Shown here: piece by piece, positions 8,834 to 16,692 of the stretch
Numbering within the stretch: the first letter of the stretch is position 1
Layout of the letters: each line of letters begins with the position of its first letter
NCBI GenBank assembly: GCA_012031965.1
Contig: JAAUSC010000060.1
Location: 1-33,710 of the forward strand
Length of the DNA stretch: 33,710 nucleotides
Source of the DNA: Scytonema sp. RU_4_4
GTDB taxonomy: Bacteria > Cyanobacteriota > Cyanobacteriia > Cyanobacteriales > Nostocaceae
Reading direction: 5' to 3'
Translations under genes and position numbers: made by a program
The notes under the pieces: model-generated
What the model was told of the DNA's origin: nothing
Database searches by the model: none
The model's input: only the letters and a program-made list of their open reading frames with translations

Positions 8834-9127
8834 TTATGCGGCTTCAAGAGGAGCCATCGTCAAACCAGCTCGACTAAGCTGCTGATGATAGAATTCAGCA
8901 GGTTCTTGGGGACCGATCCAGACAATAGCTTGACCTTCGTAATGCACTTGGTTAGTGAGTTTCCAAGCGCGATCGCTAGTCATACCCGGAATATACTTTA
9001 CCAAACAATCGTGAACATGCGGGAAAGTATTAAAATCATCATCTAATACAATCACTTTATAATTCGGATATGGCTTGCGGGTCACTTGACTAGACCGTTC
9101 AGGAGCTTTAGTTGGTGTTGTTGTCAT
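8834..9127 (-). CDS. clpS: ATP-dependent Clp protease adaptor ClpS
   Basis: 97 residues from the ATG at 9127; an upstream in-frame ATG at 9160 would add 11 residues and has a weak AGGT site. ClpS binds N-terminal degrons and hands substrates to the Clp chaperone (ClpC in cyanobacteria). The core YKVIVLDDDFNTFPHVHDCL corresponds to the substrate-binding segment, with DDD in place of the NDD of proteobacterial ClpS. It is followed by MTSDRAWKLTNQVHYEGQAIVW, QEPAEFYHQQL and AGLTMAPLE, a cyanobacterial pattern. Cyanobacteria have two ClpS paralogues and I cannot assign this to ClpS1 or ClpS2. It is upstream of and probably co-transcribed with the DUF2103 gene. Confidence 0.93.
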   Translation of the reverse strand: MTTTPTKAPERSSQVTRKPYPNYKVIVLDDDFNTFPHVHDCLVKYIPGMTSDRAWKLTNQVHYEGQAIVWIGPQEPAEFYHQQLSRAGLTMAPLEAA

Positions 9128-9211
9128 CCCGTAAATAGCTGCTGAAAGTCTGGTAATCATAAGAACACCTAGCCAAAAAGCTTAATAAAACTAAACTACA
9201 ATTAACTAGTT

Positions 9212-9270
9212 TAGTCCATAGTCAAGAGTCAAGAGTCTAATGACTATAGACTAATGACTAATAACTAATT
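9212..9270. repeat. short tandem repeat element (TAGTCAT type), right copy, inverted
   Basis: ATAGTCAAGAGTCAAGAGTC followed by repeated CTAATGACTA. Its reverse complement matches the layout of the copy at 8470-8529. It runs to the stop codon of the FAD oxidoreductase gene (complement of 9269-9271). Confidence 0.75.
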
Positions 9271-11305
9271 ATTTCCAATCATCCCAATTTTGGTTAAAAA
9301 TCGAGGTATCAGGGAAGGCGGTGGGGTTGCCATTTTTCTCCAACAACTGCTTCAGAAGTTGTAATCGCGGTTCGCTTAAGGGCAATTTTTCCACGAGTTG
9401 GTAAGGTGCGATGCCATTTTTCAGGGCAAAAGCTGCAGTTGTTCCCGCAGCTGCACCAGCAGACCATTCAAAAGAATGAACTCTGTATGCTGCAGCCGCA
9501 ATGTGACTGGTTCCGATGCTTTTACCACCTACCAGTAAATTATCGATTTTTTGGGGAATCATCGCCCTCAGTGCAATTTGGAAAGGATAAGCTTGCCCAG
9601 CACCACGCCTTTCGCCTTCACGTTCCGTATTTCCAGGCGCTTCTGGAGGGCTTTTGGTCATGCAAGGATGGAAGTCTATGGCGTAGTGACCGATACCTAT
9701 AGCATCGGGGAAGATTGTAGAACGAGTCCGCCGCGCGACTTTGTCCGGACTTATCTTACCTGAAAGAACCGATACTGCTTCTAAACCTCCTAATGCAGCT
9801 TTTAGGCGGCGATACATATCTGGCGGTAGTGTTTTGCGGTAGTACTCGTCATCGTAGTTCCGACGAGAGATATCTATTTCCCAAATAGAGAATCCTTGGG
9901 GTTGTCCCCAACTGGGGCGTCCAATGATGCGTCGTCCTTCCCGCATATACGGGTATTTCGACAAGCCATGCATTGTCCCCATCGGTGAATCTAACCCCGA
10001 TAACAAGCGGTTATTTGGTTGCGGCTGCTTGACACCATCCCCCAATTGAGAATCTGTATTCCCAGCTGTCAACCAGTAATAGTACCCTAGAGAGATTTCC
10101 TCGGCTTTCCGTAAGGCTTCTGTCCGCAGTCCACCCATCCAACTTCCCGGTTTCAATTGCCCAGTGGCTTGTAACTGTTGACGAGTATAAATGAGGTTAT
10201 CAGCAGAAGTTCCTGGACGATAATCATTGCCCCAAGTCCAGTTTTGCATTGAGATGTCTCCTGGTGTGGGAGCGCTAAACTTGACATTGCCAAATTCCAT
10301 TGGTTGTCCTTTCGTAGGACTCCAAATACGACGGTAGGTGAAAACCAAGGGAAAGCTTGCCAGCCGTTTCAATTCATAGCTATAATAGGGGGCATACTGT
10401 GGATAAAATGGGGGCATTTTTTGAGTTTGAGGGTCTTTGGTAGCCTCCATTGCAAATGTGTAAGTAAAACCTTGGGTGCAATAAGAGTCGTTTTGAGCAC
10501 TGGAAGAAGAAGGCTCCAAGTAAGAACGAGCATCAATACCCAGTCGGTAAGGAACATCTGCGAGGGCGATAATTTCCCCCGTTTCTGAAGTATCTACAAC
10601 GTACCAATGAGGGGCATTACTGTCAGGTTTGCTTTTGGTTTGCTTGGAGACAAAGCGAACGATGGTTTTGGTCAAGCGAGACGAGTTTTGGTAGGTATAA
10701 GCGTCTTCGATAGTTTGGGATAAAGGAAAGGTGTTAAGGGGTGGTGCGCCTTTTGCTGCTTGATGTTGGATTGCGATCGCACGACTAATGAGCTTGCCAT
10801 CGCTACTATATTCCAATTCCTTAATGGCGGTGTTTGGGAACCATTGCAACTTTCCTTTGCCTTTTTTTTCCGCGTCTTTGAGCATCGAAGTCAAAATTTC
10901 ATGACCATCGCGGGGAAGAAAGCAAGAGTCGCTGACCCAGCAATCACCAGGGTTCATATCACCACGGTATTTCCTCTCAATGCGGTTTCGCAGTTCTAAG
11001 TAACCACGAGAGTAGAAGAGTTTGCGACGCTGGGTTGGTCGTTCATCAAGTGCAGAAGTTCCTTGAGCAGAAATTTGTCCTCCCAACCAATCAGTTATTT
11101 CGGTCAGGCAGACTGTTTGCCCTGCTAGTATTGCTTCATAAGCAGTGGCGACACCAGACAGTCCTCCACCCACAACTAGAATGTCACAATTAACTGTTTT
11201 GTCTGGTGTTCTGGGTGGTGCAGCCATAACAGCGTATGGCGCGAGAAAAGAGAAAAAAGTCAGTATAGATAGCGATCGCTTGATGATCAACAAAATCAGT
11301 TCCAC
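9269..11305 (-). CDS. FAD-dependent oxidoreductase with N-terminal signal peptide
   Basis: 678 residues from a GTG (a nearby TTG is possible). Residues 1-29 are a basic-hydrophobic leader ending in AVMA-APP, a good Sec-type cleavage site, with KR rather than a Tat RR. The FAD-binding Rossmann motif is DILVVGGGLSGVATAYEA (about 42-60), followed by ITDWLGGQISAQG. A second FAD-contact region near the C-terminus is NLLVGGKSIGTSHIAAAAYRVHSFEW. The fold matches the FAD_oxidored family (PF12831-like), whose substrates are mostly unknown. Because a folded FAD protein would not normally pass through Sec, either the cofactor is loaded outside the cytoplasm or the leader is a membrane anchor. It stands alone, divergent from the gene at 11697. 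Confidence 0.88.
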   Translation of the reverse strand: MELILLIIKRSLSILTFFSFLAPYAVMAAPPRTPDKTVNCDILVVGGGLSGVATAYEAILAGQTVCLTEITDWLGGQISAQGTSALDERPTQRRKLFYSRGYLELRNRIERKYRGDMNPGDCWVSDSCFLPRDGHEILTSMLKDAEKKGKGKLQWFPNTAIKELEYSSDGKLISRAIAIQHQAAKGAPPLNTFPLSQTIEDAYTYQNSSRLTKTIVRFVSKQTKSKPDSNAPHWYVVDTSETGEIIALADVPYRLGIDARSYLEPSSSSAQNDSYCTQGFTYTFAMEATKDPQTQKMPPFYPQYAPYYSYELKRLASFPLVFTYRRIWSPTKGQPMEFGNVKFSAPTPGDISMQNWTWGNDYRPGTSADNLIYTRQQLQATGQLKPGSWMGGLRTEALRKAEEISLGYYYWLTAGNTDSQLGDGVKQPQPNNRLLSGLDSPMGTMHGLSKYPYMREGRRIIGRPSWGQPQGFSIWEIDISRRNYDDEYYRKTLPPDMYRRLKAALGGLEAVSVLSGKISPDKVARRTRSTIFPDAIGIGHYAIDFHPCMTKSPPEAPGNTEREGERRGAGQAYPFQIALRAMIPQKIDNLLVGGKSIGTSHIAAAAYRVHSFEWSAGAAAGTTAAFALKNGIAPYQLVEKLPLSEPRLQLLKQLLEKNGNPTAFPDTSIFNQNWDDWK

Positions 11306-11696
11306 TCCTCAATCAGCTTTTAGAGCATTTTTCCCAAATTTTCTGGCGACTTTCCGCAACAAGACAAATAAAACCTGCATCTACAGGTTTCCATACGTTT
11401 CATACCCGTACCCTAAGGACGTGTACGGACGTCTACATTTGACAAGTCGCGATATCGCTTTTGCCAGTTACTATAGCAGCAAATTAAGATGCTACCATTG
11501 TGAAAATGTTCTTCACAAGCTTTTATGAGCGACTCCGCCTATACCTTCTATTTCTATGTTTATAGCTTCGCTGACTTCTTTGATTTATTAAATTTTTTAT
11601 TCTAATTTGGAAAAAAATCTAGAGAAATTGACCTATTTTAATTAGGCAGTGCGAATTTATGTATAAGCAATCTCGTTTATAGAAAGATTTTGTGCC
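11306..11696. other. divergent intergenic region
   Basis: About 390 bp between the FAD oxidoreductase (minus) and the gene at 11697 (plus). An ORF reads across it on the plus strand from 11145, but it is antisense to the oxidoreductase start and looks like a shadow. I see no clear operator; promoters for both neighbours must lie here. Confidence 0.4.
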
Positions 11697-12074
11697 ATGA
11701 GTCAACGTTTTCTTCCTCCTCTTTCTCCAGATGATTTGCCTCCAACTCGGGTGACACAACTTGATGAGTTATTACTAAGACAATTAGAAGAAGCTACCTG
11801 CAAACGCTTTTTCAAAGTTTGCAGTCCCATGACTCGGGCTTTATTGTCTAGTTGTCACTGGTATTTTCAAATGAATGCAGGCACTTTAATACTAGTCATT
11901 ATTAGCTATGACGTAGAAAGTTACTGGCATATGGCAAATGCTATTCCCCAGATGCTTGACAAGTTAAAGTTATTTTCTAACACTGCCAAAATCCGTTTCT
12001 GTCCTCCATCTAAAGAAGGCATACCTTGGGAAATTGGGGTAGATGAAATATCGGATGAAAAAGATGTGTCTTAA
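11697..12074 (+). CDS. hypothetical protein
   Basis: 125 residues from an ATG. The N-terminus is Pro-rich (LPPLSPDDLPPTRV), the middle holds LDELLLRQLEEATCKRFFKV and a hydrophobic stretch MNAGTLILVIISYDVESYWHMA, and the C-terminus is acidic. One segment is hydrophobic but contains charges soon after, so a membrane span is doubtful. Three cysteines are present. I do not recognise the family. The spacing to the hairpin at 12143 suggests a single-gene transcript. Confidence 0.65.
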   Translation: MSQRFLPPLSPDDLPPTRVTQLDELLLRQLEEATCKRFFKVCSPMTRALLSSCHWYFQMNAGTLILVIISYDVESYWHMANAIPQMLDKLKLFSNTAKIRFCPPSKEGIPWEIGVDEISDEKDVS

Positions 12075-12142
12075 CACATGGTTAGTACTACCAAATGGAC
12101 ACTTCCCCGTACACGGTTAAGGCATTTCTTTCAAAAACGCCT

Positions 12143-12163
12143 CCCTGCTCCCAAGGAGCAGGG
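12143..12163 (+). terminator. perfect 9-bp hairpin
   Basis: CCCTGCTCC and GGAGCAGGG flank a CAA loop about 70 bp after the stop at 12074. Only TTCATTAAT follows, so the U-tract is weak. It is probably a terminator for the preceding gene, or a common cyanobacterial repeat. Confidence 0.5.
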
Positions 12164-12535
12164 TTCATTAATACAGAGTCAGATTGGGTAGCATAACGCA
12201 ATTGTGCAAAGCAGTGCGCCCGGACTGGTAATTGGACAGTCGTGATTTAAGGACTAGCATCACTTGCATAGATAAAATTCTTTATAAAATTGGTCTCTAA
12301 TAATAAATAATATGCTTATTCTATTTTTCAGCTGGTAGTAGCAAACATAAGTAAGTTAGTGTTAGATTGTGCTACAACTGGGAAGAAGTCAAACAATCCT
12401 GAGCTAAATCTTAAGAAGAAAACTGGTAAATGCTGTGCCAAGGAAAGCATCTTGTCTTCTGATAGGAGAACAGCTGAACAGAGATTTTTTGCAAGGATTG
12501 ACACTTGATAGGATCATACCAGAACAAGCGAACAA

Positions 12536-12554
12536 TTACCAACTAAATTGGTAA
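12536..12554. promoter_or_regulatory. palindromic candidate operator TTACCAA-N5-TTGGTAA
   Basis: A perfect 7-bp inverted repeat with a 5-bp centre, immediately upstream of the ATG at 12559. The core TACCA-N7-TGGTA recurs with the same spacing at 13035-13051, just after the gene. A single TACCA at 12517-12521 lies exactly 20 bp (two helical turns) before the left arm. Position and symmetry suit a dimeric ribbon-helix-helix repressor acting on its own gene; this is inference. Confidence 0.6.
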
Positions 12555-12558
12555 ATTT

Positions 12559-12996
12559 ATGCCAAGAAAAGAACAAGGATGGATTACTTTTCAAACCTCA
12601 GAAGAGGAGCGAAAAATTCTGGATGAGTTTTCAAAGCAGTCTCAGCGCACCAAAACAGAAATTTTGCGGGAACTGGTGCGTAGTCTCAACAAGGAGTCTC
12701 CACAACAGCCATCAATATCAACCCAACAGTATGAAAAAGAGGAGCCTTGGACTTCACAGATAGAAGTTTTTGGTCGCAAGAAACCACTCAAAGTTAGCTC
12801 CCGTAATATTCTTAAGGGAATTGTGAAACGAGTTATTACAGGAGCAGTTAACACTGAAGTCACGCTGGAGATTGTTCACAAAGTTGAGCTAACCTCAATT
12901 ATCACAAGAGTGTCAGCAAATGAGTTGGATTTGTCTGAGGGTACAGAAGCTTACGCAGTGATTAAGTCCAATGATATTGTTATTGCCAGAGAATAA
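12559..12996 (+). CDS. ribbon-helix-helix / TOBE (Mop) fusion, putative molybdate-responsive regulator
   Basis: 145 residues. Residues about 8-46 form a CopG-like ribbon-helix-helix: a beta strand GWITFQTS, then EEERKILDEFSKQSQ and TKTEILRELVRSL. A Gln/Ser/Pro linker follows. Residues about 76-144 match the Mop/TOBE molybdate- or molybdopterin-binding fold: SSRNILKGIVKRVITGAVN, TEVTLEIVHKVELTSIIT, LDLSEGTEAYAVIKSNDIVI. The classic bacterial sensor ModE uses a winged helix in front of Mop domains. Here a ribbon-helix-helix takes that place, so I infer an oxyanion-responsive DNA-binding protein. TACCA-N7-TGGTA palindromes lie on both sides of the gene. moaE is about 4.5 kb away; no mod transporter genes are adjacent. 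Confidence 0.85.
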   Translation: MPRKEQGWITFQTSEEERKILDEFSKQSQRTKTEILRELVRSLNKESPQQPSISTQQYEKEEPWTSQIEVFGRKKPLKVSSRNILKGIVKRVITGAVNTEVTLEIVHKVELTSIITRVSANELDLSEGTEAYAVIKSNDIVIARE

Positions 12997-13034
12997 AGAA
13001 AAGTTAATTCAGAGCTAACAAGCGTTCAAAAATA

Positions 13035-13051
13035 TACCAGTATGGTTGGTA
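13035..13051. promoter_or_regulatory. second TACCA-N7-TGGTA palindrome
   Basis: TACCA (13035-13039) and TGGTA (13047-13051) have the same 7-bp spacing as the core of the palindrome at 12536-12554. It lies about 40 bp after the stop of the RHH-TOBE gene. It could be a second operator, for example for DNA looping. Confidence 0.45.
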
Positions 13052-13072
13052 ATTGCCTTCGATTGCACAAAA

Positions 13073-13119
13073 GCCCCTATCCCTAAACTCTCTTCCAAGA
13101 AGGAGTTAAGGGTGAGGGC
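13073..13119. repeat. imperfect hairpin repeat
   Basis: GCCCCTATCCCTAA on the left faces TTAAGGGTGAGGGC on the right around CTCTTCCAAGAAGGAG. This CCCCT...AGGGG pattern recurs widely in cyanobacterial spacers. It may end transcription of the RHH-TOBE gene. Confidence 0.5.
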
Positions 13120-13476
13120 ATTTTGAATTATATACTTTTGGTGACACTCCTACACCGTACCGTCAGGTCGGTGTAGGCTTCTGCCGGAAATTATCCTTGC
13201 AGAAATTCGCTCGTGGTACTCCAATTGTTTCCCACTACCGCAGTTTATAGTCAGGCACGTGTCCATCCCGACTCGAATGATTGAAAACCATTCACCTACG
13301 TTCCTTAAAGATTTTACGTATTGGAGGCAGTAGTCAGCACTATGGCATATTTAAGACCGCACTTCCCAATACAACCCTCTATCTTTAGTTGTCTAGGTAC
13401 AGATGGTTGACCAGAATTTTAGTCTTTGTCAACACTTCTATATGCTCGCATAATGGGTGGCTATTGTGTACCTATC
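13120..13476. other. intergenic region with an IS200/IS605-like end
   Basis: Apart from the palindromic end at 13141-13260 there is no protein-like ORF. On the minus strand the 160 bp upstream of that end do not read as a TnpB C-terminus, so if a transposon was here only its non-coding end is left. Confidence 0.4.
13141..13260 (-). mobile_element. IS200/IS605-like right-end remnant
   Basis: On the minus strand the segment ends AAGCCTACACCG...CGGTGTAGGAGTGTCAC. The 9-bp stem CCTACACCG (13149-13157) with CGGTGTAGG (13169-13177) sits next to GTGTCAC, the layout I recall for right ends of cyanobacterial IS200/IS605 elements, where TnpB guide RNAs (omega RNAs) map. Just upstream GGAAA and TTTCC can pair around a 40-nt structured-looking segment. 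No transposase gene remains. The assignment is by pattern, not by alignment. Confidence 0.4.
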
Positions 13477-13680
13477 ATGAAAGAGTCACGGTTGAGTTTA
13501 AGAATATCTTCTCGTAGATTAAACAAATTACGATCATATGCCGCAAGCAAAGATAAGACGGTTACTCAAATTGTCGAGGATTGGGTTGACAGGTTGCCAA
13601 ACACGGAAATTGGTGTTCAAAGTGCTATCCCCATTCCCTCTATCCTCGATGAGGAAAATAAGTCAGGGGACGCACTTTAA
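13477..13680 (+). CDS. small ribbon-helix-helix (CopG-like) protein
   Basis: 67 residues from the ATG at 13477; upstream in-frame starts (TTG at 13426, ATG at 13452) add a non-conserved leader. Residues 1-40 read MKESRLSLRISSRRLNKLRS then YAASKDKTVTQIVEDWVDRL, a ribbon-helix-helix with strand SRLSLRIS, helix RRLNKLRSYAASK and helix TVTQIVEDWVDRL. The C-terminal 25 residues are Pro/Ile-rich and probably disordered. Such proteins are antitoxins or small repressors. No toxin gene follows: the next gene is a convergent DUF427. It lies between two transposon-end-like palindromes (13141 and 14156), so it may be a passenger or accessory gene of a lost IS. Confidence 0.7.
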   Translation: MKESRLSLRISSRRLNKLRSYAASKDKTVTQIVEDWVDRLPNTEIGVQSAIPIPSILDEENKSGDAL

Positions 13681-13748
13681 ACGCCCGCCAGAGCAATCCC
13701 GTCACCAAACTGAGTACAGTTATGGTGCGGGGCGAGGGCGCGAAGAAG

Positions 13749-14033
13749 CTAAGCTTCGACTTTTACACCTCTCCAGAAGGCGACATAACCTTCAATTTGC
13801 TTTGCCTTCTCCTTTGCGTCAGGATAGTACCAAGCAGCGTCCTTGTTGACTTGTCCATCAACTTCGATACTGTAGTAACTAGCAAGACCTTTCCAAGGAC
13901 AGGTCGTGTGGGTGTCGCTTTCCTTGAAGTACTGCTTGTTAATTGAGTCAGGAGGAAAGTAATGGTTACTTTCCACAACTACGGTGTTATCGCTTTCGGC
14001 TAATACAGCACCATTCCAGATTGCTTTTGGCAT
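13749..14033 (-). CDS. DUF427 domain protein
   Basis: 94 residues from the ATG at 14033 (a TTG at 14042 is also in frame). It is a single DUF427 domain: MPKAIWNGAVLAESD, VVVESNHYFPPDSI, FKESDTHTTCPWKGLASYYS, DAAWYYPDAKEKA and GYVAFWRGVKVEA are the family hallmarks. It is full length for the family. The motif THTTCPWKG with its Cys and Trp is invariant in relatives, but no biochemical role is firmly established to my knowledge. It is convergent with the small RHH gene and divergent from recQ. Confidence 0.92.
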   Translation of the reverse strand: MPKAIWNGAVLAESDNTVVVESNHYFPPDSINKQYFKESDTHTTCPWKGLASYYSIEVDGQVNKDAAWYYPDAKEKAKQIEGYVAFWRGVKVEA

Positions 14034-14155
14034 AGATGACAAGTGCTAACAATGCTACACATAACATTATGATTCTTCTGGTGGGCATCTTGCCCATGCA
14101 TCAAATGGCTACACTGAGGAAATTTTTGATCAAGGAAAATTCAAGGCATTTTAGA

Positions 14156-14189
14156 GTGACATTCTCCCCACCGCTCCGCGCGGATGGGG
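14156..14189. repeat. IS200/IS605-like palindromic end
   Basis: GTGACATTCTCCCCACCGC, then an imperfect stem with GCGGATGGGG. GTGACATTCTCC plus a GC-rich hairpin is the pattern I recall at ends of cyanobacterial IS200/IS605 elements. It parallels GTGACACTCC at 13141 in the same orientation. Confidence 0.45.
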
Positions 14190-14262
14190 TTACTTTTCTA
14201 CTCGCTTAAGATTGACTATCATGTAAGGCAGGCACAACGCCTCCTTTGCAACACGCTCACCT

Positions 14263-16413
14263 ATGTCACACAATCCCAATTTAGAACAAGCGCTAAAATA
14301 TTACTTTGGTTACGATAATTTTCGCCCCGGACAGCGACAAATCATAGAACAAGCGCTACAAAATCGGGATTTAATGATTGTAATGCCGACGGGTGGTGGG
14401 AAGTCGCTGTGTTTTCAGCTACCAGCATTGCTAAAAAAAGGTCTAACTGTGGTAGTGTCGCCGCTGATAGCCTTGATGCAAGACCAAGTGGAATCACTGC
14501 GAGATAATGGAATTGCTGCAACATTTCTGAATAGCAGTCTCAACGCTTATAAAGTGCGATCGCGCGAAGAATACATCCTCAGTGGTAAAGTCAAATTACT
14601 GTACGTCGCTCCAGAACGCCTACTGAGTGAAAGATTTCTCCCTTTTCTCGACTTAGTTCATCATCAAGTTGGCATTTCTGCTTTTGCTATTGACGAAGCA
14701 CACTGCGTTTCTGAGTGGGGACACGACTTTCGTCCAGAGTATCGCCAACTGAAGTCACTGCGAAAACGCTACCCAGATATTCCCGTCCTTGCTTTGACTG
14801 CGACAGCAACCGAACGAGTTCGTACTGATATTATTCAACAACTTGGGTTAAAGCAACCAAGTATCCATATCGCCAGCTTTAACCGCACAAACCTTTACTA
14901 CGAAGTGCGTTCTAAAACGAAGTATGCTTACGCCGAAGTGTTAGAACTCATCAGGGAAACGGAAGGTTCAGGAATTATCTATTGCTTGACACGTAAAAAA
15001 GTTGATGAACTGACTATAAAACTGCAACACGATAAGATTTCAGTCTTACCTTATCATGCTGGATTAACTGATGAAGAACGCACCACAAATCAAACTCGGT
15101 TTATTCGGGATGATGTACGTGTTATGGTGGCAACAATTGCCTTTGGTATGGGAATTAACAAACCGGATGTGCGGTTTGTCATTCACTTTGATATCTCCCG
15201 TAATCTAGAAAGTTACTATCAGGAATCAGGTAGAGCAGGAAGAGACGGAGAAGCATCTCGCTGTATACTTTTCTATAGTTACGGTGATGTCAAAACAATT
15301 GAATTTCTGATTAACCAAAAACCAGATCCTCAAGAACAGTTGATTTCTAAACATCAACTGCGGCAGATCATAGACTACGCTGAAGGAACAGATTGCCGAC
15401 GGACAATTCAGTTAGGATATTTTGGGGAACGTTTTTTTGGTAACTGTGCTAACTGTGATAATTGTCGTTATCCTAAACCAGTAGAAGACTGGACAATTGA
15501 AGCCATGAAGTTCTTATCTTGTGTGGCTCGATGTAAAGAAAGATTTGGAATGGGTCATATTATAGATGTTTTGCGAGGAGGAAAAACCCAGAAAATTGCT
15601 CAATACGAACACGATAAACTTTCCACCTACGGTATTGGTAAAGAAAAAGGTGCAGATGAGTGGCGAATGCTGGGGCGTTCTCTCTTGCATCAAGGGTTAC
15701 TAGAACAAACTGCTGATGGTTACGCTGTGTTGAAATTGAACGCTCTCAGTTGGGAAGTGATGCGGAGACAGCGAACAGTTTCTATTGCAGTTCCTATCGC
15801 ACAAAAAGTAACTTGGGAAGATGGGGATGAAAAAGCAACAGAAGTGGAATTGTTGTTGCAAAGGTTGCGCGCTTTACGCAAACAAATTGCTGATGCGCAA
15901 TCTGTCCCACCTTACGTCATCTTTGCCGACTCTACCCTAAAATTAATGGCGCAGATACAACCTCAAACCTTAAATGAATTCAGTAAACTTTCTGGTGTAG
16001 GTAGTCATAAAGTTTCTAACTATGGTGAAAAGTTCCTTGCAGAAATTCGCACTTACCGCCAAGAGCAAGGTTTGCTAGAAGAAAATTCCACACCTTTTTT
16101 TGGCTTACCTTCAGACACAGAATTATTAACTTTACAGTTACACCAACAAGGTCTTAACATTACAGAAATTGCTGCAAAACGTAATCTACGCCCTACGACA
16201 ATTATTCGTCATCTTTGCGATTTAATAGAGAAGAATCAGTCAGTAGATTTCAATCTGTTAGTTCCTGTAGAAAAGCAGCAGAAAATTTTGCAAGTCCTAG
16301 AAATCCTTGGCGATATTTCCCTGACACCAATTAAAGAATATCTGGGTGACAACTATAGCTTTGATGAAATTCGTATTGTCAGAGGAAAATGGCGCAGGGA
16401 AGGTAAAAAATGA
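14263..16413 (+). CDS. recQ: ATP-dependent DNA helicase RecQ
   Basis: 716 residues, typical full-length bacterial RecQ, a 3'-5' DNA helicase of recombination and repair. Helicase motif 0 is [14 protein letters not shown], motif [15 protein letters not shown] (about 44-58), motif II DEAH near 142 with the aromatic-rich loop after it, motif III LTATAT, motif [15 protein letters not shown] and motif [13 protein letters not shown] zinc-binding region has Cys at CRRTIQ and [10 protein letters not shown] (about 378-402), followed by the RQC winged helix. An HRDC domain is at about 535-605 ([33 protein letters not shown]). A C-terminal helix-turn-helix ([18 protein letters not shown]) ends the protein. 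No operon partner. Confidence 0.97.
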   Translation: MSHNPNLEQALKYYFGYDNFRPGQRQIIEQALQNRDLMIVMPTGGGKSLCFQLPALLKKGLTVVVSPLIALMQDQVESLRDNGIAATFLNSSLNAYKVRSREEYILSGKVKLLYVAPERLLSERFLPFLDLVHHQVGISAFAIDEAHCVSEWGHDFRPEYRQLKSLRKRYPDIPVLALTATATERVRTDIIQQLGLKQPSIHIASFNRTNLYYEVRSKTKYAYAEVLELIRETEGSGIIYCLTRKKVDELTIKLQHDKISVLPYHAGLTDEERTTNQTRFIRDDVRVMVATIAFGMGINKPDVRFVIHFDISRNLESYYQESGRAGRDGEASRCILFYSYGDVKTIEFLINQKPDPQEQLISKHQLRQIIDYAEGTDCRRTIQLGYFGERFFGNCANCDNCRYPKPVEDWTIEAMKFLSCVARCKERFGMGHIIDVLRGGKTQKIAQYEHDKLSTYGIGKEKGADEWRMLGRSLLHQGLLEQTADGYAVLKLNALSWEVMRRQRTVSIAVPIAQKVTWEDGDEKATEVELLLQRLRALRKQIADAQSVPPYVIFADSTLKLMAQIQPQTLNEFSKLSGVGSHKVSNYGEKFLAEIRTYRQEQGLLEENSTPFFGLPSDTELLTLQLHQQGLNITEIAAKRNLRPTTIIRHLCDLIEKNQSVDFNLLVPVEKQQKILQVLEILGDISLTPIKEYLGDNYSFDEIRIVRGKWRREGKK

Positions 16414-16692
16414 TAGCAAGTTAGGGTAGCATTTTTTCTTGTAAGTGGGTTAGTTGAGCATACCACAGCTACATGAACATAAGATTTGAGACAGATGGAT
16501 TATTATATTAATTTTTATCCTGTTTGTCACTTTTGTTATTGTAAAATCCAGTAGACTTACTTCAATGAAAACAAAAGACATTTTCTAGTCTTATTTCTAG
16601 CATCTGCCCTCTATTTTGTCTGAGAGTCTCCGTTTTTTTGGAATTGCTCTGTTTGAATTGCACATAATAAAGAGCTAAAAAGAATTTAAGAT

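Larger units (their letters stand above)
12075..12558. other. intergenic leader of the RHH-TOBE gene
   Basis: Besides the hairpin at 12143, this region has A/T-rich DNA (12290-12330), a TTGACA at 12498-12503, a TACCA half-site at 12517-12521 and the palindrome at 12536-12554 that ends four bases before the start codon. No convincing -10 hexamer lies 16-18 bp after the TTGACA. Confidence 0.5.

Noticed and set aside
11145-11528. 127-residue plus-strand ORF
   Set aside because: Its first third is antisense to the FAD oxidoreductase Rossmann region and the rest is spacer.
13194-16045. 16-base identity (CCTTGCAGAAATTCGC) shared by the IS-like remnant and the HRDC region of recQ
   Set aside because: A match of this length is expected by chance at appreciable frequency in 33 kb, and the flanks do not align.
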